From NCBI RefSeq assembly GCF_900100315.1, contig NZ_FNFF01000001.1:992001-1056000 (forward strand): a stretch of 64,000 bases of DNA. The letters run 5' to 3'. The stretch is from Streptomyces indicus. GTDB taxonomy: Bacteria; Actinomycetota; Actinomycetes; Streptomycetales; Streptomycetaceae. This document shows positions 60,838 to 64,000 of the stretch, one piece after another. Under the pieces are notes generated by a model. It was not told where the DNA came from. It ran no database searches and worked only from the letters and a program-made list of their open reading frames with translations. The translations under genes and the position numbers were made by a program. Numbering within the stretch: position 1 is the stretch's first letter; each line of letters opens with the position of its first letter.

Positions 60838-61068
60838 GGGGCGGCGTGCTGTCCGCGTGCTGTCCGGCGGCCGGTGACCACGGCCGCCGGACGGGGGCGG
60901 TTGCTCGTACCGGCGGCCTGCGGGGGCGGACGGCAGGGCGGGCCGGGTCGGTAGCGTGAGCGGGACCCGGTGGCCTCGTCAGCGGTGTGAGCAGGAATCA
61001 CCGGCTGCGTAGCGGCAATCACCGGCTGACTGTGCAGGCGGGAATCAACCGCGCCTGTGAGGCGAAGG
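60838..61068. other. Spacer with AATCACCGGCTG direct repeats
   Basis: A spacer between convergent genes. AATCACCGGCTG recurs at 60996 and 61017, with a degenerate AATCAACCGC at 61043 (periods of 21 and 26 bp). No gene and no clear terminator was identified. Confidence 0.5.
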
Positions 61069-61988
61069 TCAGCGGTGGGGGTGGCCGCGCCGGTGGCGGG
61101 TGGCGAGGGCGTGCAGGTACTCCAGGGCGTCCCGTACGACCGTCTCCTGGTGCCGGCCCAGCCACCGTCCGGCCTGGCCCCCTATCGCGGTCAGGGCGCG
61201 GACCTGCGCGGCGGTCAACTCGGCCGTGGGCGCGGCCAGATGGGCGGAGACCATGCCCACGCACCGGCCGTCCGTGCCGACCAGCGGGATGCTGTGGCAG
61301 GCGCGGCTGCCCGCCTCGAGGACGGCCCGGCGGGCGCCCTCGCTGAAGACGGGGTCCGTGTGCATGTCGTGCACGGTACGCAGCGCGACCTCCGTCTCGG
61401 CCGCGGCGCAGGCGGTGCCCGGGCCGTCGACGAGCGCGAAGTAGTCCACGAACTCCTCGCTCAGGCCCGCGTGCCGCTCCAGGCGCAGTCCGCGCGTGTG
61501 CGGGTCGGGCAGCTGTACGTTGCCCATGTCCGTGCCGGTGATCGCCATCACCTGGGACAGCACGGCGCGCAGGACTCCGCTGTGGTGGACCGGCTGGGAA
61601 CCGTCCAGGCGCAGGGCCGGGAGCGCGGGCGACCGGGCCGCGGCGGCCGGGGAACCAGAGGCCGGTCGCGGTGGCGGGGCGGGCGGTGGTCAGCACCGCG
61701 TCGACCACCGTGCGCAGCTTGATGTTGAACCGCTGCGAGGCGTGCCGCAGCAGCGCGAACGCCTCGTCGGCGTGCGCCAGCCGATAGCGCTCCATGATGA
61801 TGCCCTGCGCCATGGCGACGGTGGGACGACTGCGGTCGCGGGCCCTGAGGTGACGCAACTCCCCCCGCGGAGCGGGCGAGTTCCTCGCGGAGCGCTTCGA
61901 GACTGCTGCTGTTGCTGTTGCGCAGCGCGGCGGACGCGTCGTCCTCGGTGTCCTGATCGCGTCGCTCGGGGTCGGGCCTCAGATCCAT
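61069..61988 (-). pseudogene. Frameshifted ANTAR-GAF regulator
   Basis: Three overlapping frames together encode one Streptomyces ANTAR-GAF protein. The N-terminus (MDLRPDPERRDQDTEDDAS through SLEALREELARSAG) runs from ATG 61988. The frame is then lost at a run of six C (61861-61866), and removing one base restores GELRHLRARD leading to the ANTAR domain (TVAMAQGIIMERYRLAHADEAFALL). A second +1 shift near 61640-61655 (TTCCCCGG) is needed to continue from GLWFP into ARSPALPALRLDG and the GAF domain (AVLSQVMAITGTDMGNVQL). ANTAR domains bind RNA hairpins. Either a true pseudogene or two sequencing errors in GC-rich runs. Confidence 0.75.
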
Positions 61989-62244
61989 CCGGTCCGCTCC
62001 TCAGGTCCTCTCGGGCAGCATGTCTGCCACCCCGTCCCCGACGGCAGGCCGAGCGGGACCGCCGTACACGAAGCGGCGCCGGCGGCTGCTTGCCCAACCG
62101 GCCGACGCCTACCCAGGGAACGTACTGACAGAACTGCTCCTTCGGGTGCGCTCCGAGTAGTCCGGCCGCTGATCCGCCAAACCTGTTTCGCCGACTGAGC
62201 ACCGGAGAAACGCAGAAATCCGGACCGGACCGGGCGCGCCCCGT
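61989..62244. other. Spacer between two co-oriented minus-strand genes
   Basis: About 256 bp upstream of the ANTAR-GAF gene. It carries GGAGCGGACC before ATG 61988 as a possible RBS. The stretch 62165-62240 is lower in GC and could hold the promoter. No repeat, terminator or gene was recognised. Confidence 0.35.
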
Positions 62245-62793
62245 TCAGAGGCGCCCGCCGGTCCAGCGGGCGACCGGGCCGCGGCGGCCGCGCTCGGCCC
62301 GGCGCCCCACGGCGTAGGACCCGGCGCTCACCGCGGTGACGCCGAGGGCCGCGCCCGCGGCGATCAGCTTGCGGTTCTTCAGTACGGTCCAGGCGGTGAG
62401 CGCCACGGCACCCGCCTGCCCCACGGCCGAGGTAACCGCCTTGCGGCCGCTCTCGATGCCCTTGAGTGCTGTGCTCGCGCCCTTCCCCGCGGCCCCGGCC
62501 GTCTCCTCCGCCGCCTGTCCGGCCTTGCGCGCGGCCGCTCCGGTGGCACGGCCCGCCGACTCGGCGGCCGCACCCGTCGCACGGCCTGCCGCCTCGGCCG
62601 CTTCCGCCGCCGCGCCGCCCTTGGCGCGGGCGCTCCCCTTGGCCTTCTCCGTGGCCTCGGCGGTCTTCGCCTCCGCCGCGGCCTGCGTCTGCTTCGTGGC
62701 CTCTGTGGCCTTCGTGGCCGCGCGGCCGGTGCCCGTCCTGCCGGTCCGCTTGCCCTGTGTGCTGCTGCCCGGTTCTCCGTTGTCATGCGTCAT
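62245..62793 (-). CDS. Ala/Lys-rich protein with C-terminal membrane helix
   Basis: A 182-residue low-complexity protein: residues 1-110 are Ala/Gly/Lys/Glu-rich with heptad-like AAEAAEAAGRATGAAAESAGRATGAA repeats (an 11-residue AGRATGAAAES unit, nearly duplicated) and resemble late-embryogenesis-abundant or apolipoprotein-like helices. The C-terminus has KNRKLIAAGAALGVTAVSAGSYAVGRR, a single transmembrane helix followed by a basic tail. A poor SigB-like motif (GTTT-N14-GGGCTA, 62828 down to 62805) sits just before ATG 62793. Possibly a stress-related membrane-associated protein; function unknown. Confidence 0.75.
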   Translation of the reverse strand: MTHDNGEPGSSTQGKRTGRTGTGRAATKATEATKQTQAAAEAKTAEATEKAKGSARAKGGAAAEAAEAAGRATGAAAESAGRATGAAARKAGQAAEETAGAAGKGASTALKGIESGRKAVTSAVGQAGAVALTAWTVLKNRKLIAAGAALGVTAVSAGSYAVGRRAERGRRGPVARWTGGRL

Positions 62794-62976
62794 GCGGTTG
62801 CGGTTAGCCCGATCTTCGCCGGACAAACACAGGGTGAAGATCACGGCGGCCGGAACCCGCGCACCGGTACGTCCTCGGTCCCGGCACCCCACATGACACG
62901 CGGCCGGCCGGGCACTCGCGTGGAGCGGCCGTCGGCGGTGGTGCCCGCGGCGCACGACGGCCGAGGAGGCGGGGAC

Positions 62977-64000
62977 ATGACCGGTCGGGCACACGAGGCT
63001 TCCGGCAGCGGCTCGTGGACGTCCGGGGGCGGCGCCCACGGCATCTGGGAGTTCGACGCACGGGGAGAGATCGACGCCGGGGAACGTGACCGGCTGATCG
63101 CCGCTCTGCGCGAGGAGGATCCGCGCGACGTGGTGGTCCTGGCCCACGACTGGCACAACGACCGTGCGCTGGCGGCCCGGTTCGACGAGCTCTTCGCGCA
63201 GCTGCTGCGGGCCGAAGTGCCCGGCGCCGCACCGACGTTCGTCGGCGTGCGCTGGCCGGTGATGCGGTTTCCGGACGAGTCGGCGCCGCATGTCCCCGAG
63301 GAGACGCGCCGCAGCGCGCGCGCCGCGCTCCCCGCTCTGGACGAGGCGACGGCACGGGCCCTCGCGGCGGCGTACCCGGAGAGCACCGAGGCGGTGGAGC
63401 GGCTGTGCGACCTGCTCGCCCGCCGGCCCGCCGCCCATCCCGCCCTGGACGACTTCGGCTCCGAGCTGCGCCGTATGGCCGAACTGCCGCTGACCGACGC
63501 CCGCGCGGAGTTCGCGACGGACGCCGAGGGCGACGCGCTGCCGCAGCACGACCCGGTGATCCTGTTCGACGACACCGCCGCCGTGTGCGGGGAGTTCGCG
63601 ACCGCGCTCGACGAGGCGCACGAGGCGGTGGAGGCGGACCGGCGCCGTCCGGAACGCACCGAGGAGCAGGAGGAACCGGCCGGAGGGCAGGTCTCGCACC
63701 ACGGCACGCTCGCCGAGTCCGCGGTGCTCGGACCACGCGCCGCTGATCCGCCGAGCCCGCGGCTTCAGGAGCCGGGGCCGACCCAGACGGCCGGCGGATT
63801 CGGCTCGGACCGCTACGAAACGGACTACGCCGACCTGTGGCGCGGGGCGCACGAACTGCTGCGCCAGGTCGCCGGGCACACCTTCCGGCGGCGGGCGGGA
63901 GTGGTGGGCGCCTACGGGCTCGCTCCGGTCCTCGGCCTGCTGGCCCAGGCGCTCCCGCAGGCCCGTATCCACTTGGTGGGGCACGGGTTCGGGGCGCGCC
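62977..64000 (+). CDS. Alpha/beta-hydrolase-like protein with Ser-to-Gly nucleophile, C-terminus outside window
   Basis: The frame from ATG 62977 (GAGGAGG upstream) stays open for 341 codons to the window end. The N-terminus GIWEFDARGEIDAGERDRLIAAL leads into DVVVLAHDWHNDRALAARFDELF and FVGVRWPVMRF, typical of a little-studied bacterial alpha/beta-hydrolase family in which the phrase 'HGWNND' is common. A charged, variable linker (residues about 180-275) follows, then LVGHGFGAR at the window edge. This is the nucleophile elbow, normally GHSFG, with Gly (codon GGG) in place of the catalytic Ser. It may be an inactive, binding-only homologue. Confidence 0.7.
   Translation, partial: MTGRAHEASGSGSWTSGGGAHGIWEFDARGEIDAGERDRLIAALREEDPRDVVVLAHDWHNDRALAARFDELFAQLLRAEVPGAAPTFVGVRWPVMRFPDESAPHVPEETRRSARAALPALDEATARALAAAYPESTEAVERLCDLLARRPAAHPALDDFGSELRRMAELPLTDARAEFATDAEGDALPQHDPVILFDDTAAVCGEFATALDEAHEAVEADRRRPERTEEQEEPAGGQVSHHGTLAESAVLGPRAADPPSPRLQEPGPTQTAGGFGSDRYETDYADLWRGAHELLRQVAGHTFRRRAGVVGAYGLAPVLGLLAQALPQARIHLVGHGFGAR

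Overview
The window is about 64 kb of very GC-rich actinobacterial chromosome, almost certainly Streptomyces. It has Streptomyces-type gene content: DUF6204, DUF1206 and DUF5133 proteins, a SpoIIE/PAS/GAF/ATPase phosphatase, a SigB/F-type sigma factor, an ANTAR-GAF regulator, an Rv2578c-type radical SAM protein, a secreted tripeptidyl-aminopeptidase and a crotonyl-CoA carboxylase/reductase locus. Starts are often GTG, RBSs are purine-rich, and ATGA/GTGA stop-start overlaps are common. I see no tRNA, rRNA, CRISPR array, transposase or prophage gene.

Layout. 1-4.7 kb: a partial ureohydrolase-like gene, DUF6204, an O-methyltransferase, a GNAT enzyme, a coupled membrane/secreted pair and an LCM-type methyltransferase. 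4.9-11 kb: a four-gene peptidase operon on the minus strand (M55 D-aminopeptidase, M20, S9, S66 LD-carboxypeptidase) divergent from an Asp/Glu racemase, which reads as a module for cell-wall or D-amino-acid peptides. 11-18.8 kb: DUF1206 and VanZ-like membrane proteins, then a paoABCD-like molybdo-flavoprotein aldehyde oxidoreductase operon, divergent from a TetR gene with two identical 14-bp palindromes between them. 19-26 kb: a methyltransferase, the SpoIIE phosphatase, an MFS exporter fused to carboxypeptidase-regulatory-like repeats, an SRPBCC protein and a secreted protein. 26-31 kb: the radical SAM gene under a perfect LexA box, a secreted peptidase, RidA, GNAT, a small membrane protein and a HEAT-repeat protein.

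31.8-41 kb is the ethylmalonyl-CoA pathway: a double-length 3-hydroxybutyryl-CoA dehydrogenase, a TetR regulator, ccr, ethylmalonyl-CoA mutase, a malyl/beta-methylmalyl-CoA lyase, a MaoC hydratase and a methylsuccinyl-CoA dehydrogenase. Together they assimilate acetyl-CoA and supply ethylmalonyl-CoA and related C4-C5 CoA esters. psd-pssA (phosphatidylethanolamine synthesis) follow, closed by a strong bidirectional terminator. 42.8-49 kb: a livFGHMK branched-chain-amino-acid-type ABC operon divergent from a PucR regulator, with two perfect palindromes in between. 49.5-58.9 kb: Nudix, ADP-ribosylglycohydrolase, a BCCT osmolyte transporter with a tiny secreted protein, glycerate kinase, sirtuin, an alkylation-repair pair (Ogt; Ada-AlkA fusion) and a FUSC exporter. 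59-64 kb: PhnA-like protein, DUF5133, the SigB-type sigma factor, a frameshifted ANTAR-GAF gene, an Ala-rich membrane-tail protein and a partial alpha/beta-hydrolase-like gene whose nucleophile serine is glycine.

A recurrent oddity is short tandem repeats (17-39 bp, 3-5 degenerate copies) in many spacers. Several run across or directly abut the stop codon of a gene, as if gene ends had been duplicated repeatedly. No single wholly new multi-gene system is obvious. The best leads are the repeat pattern, the regulated pao operon, the D-peptide cluster, the MFS fusion, and the divergent liv/PucR operators.
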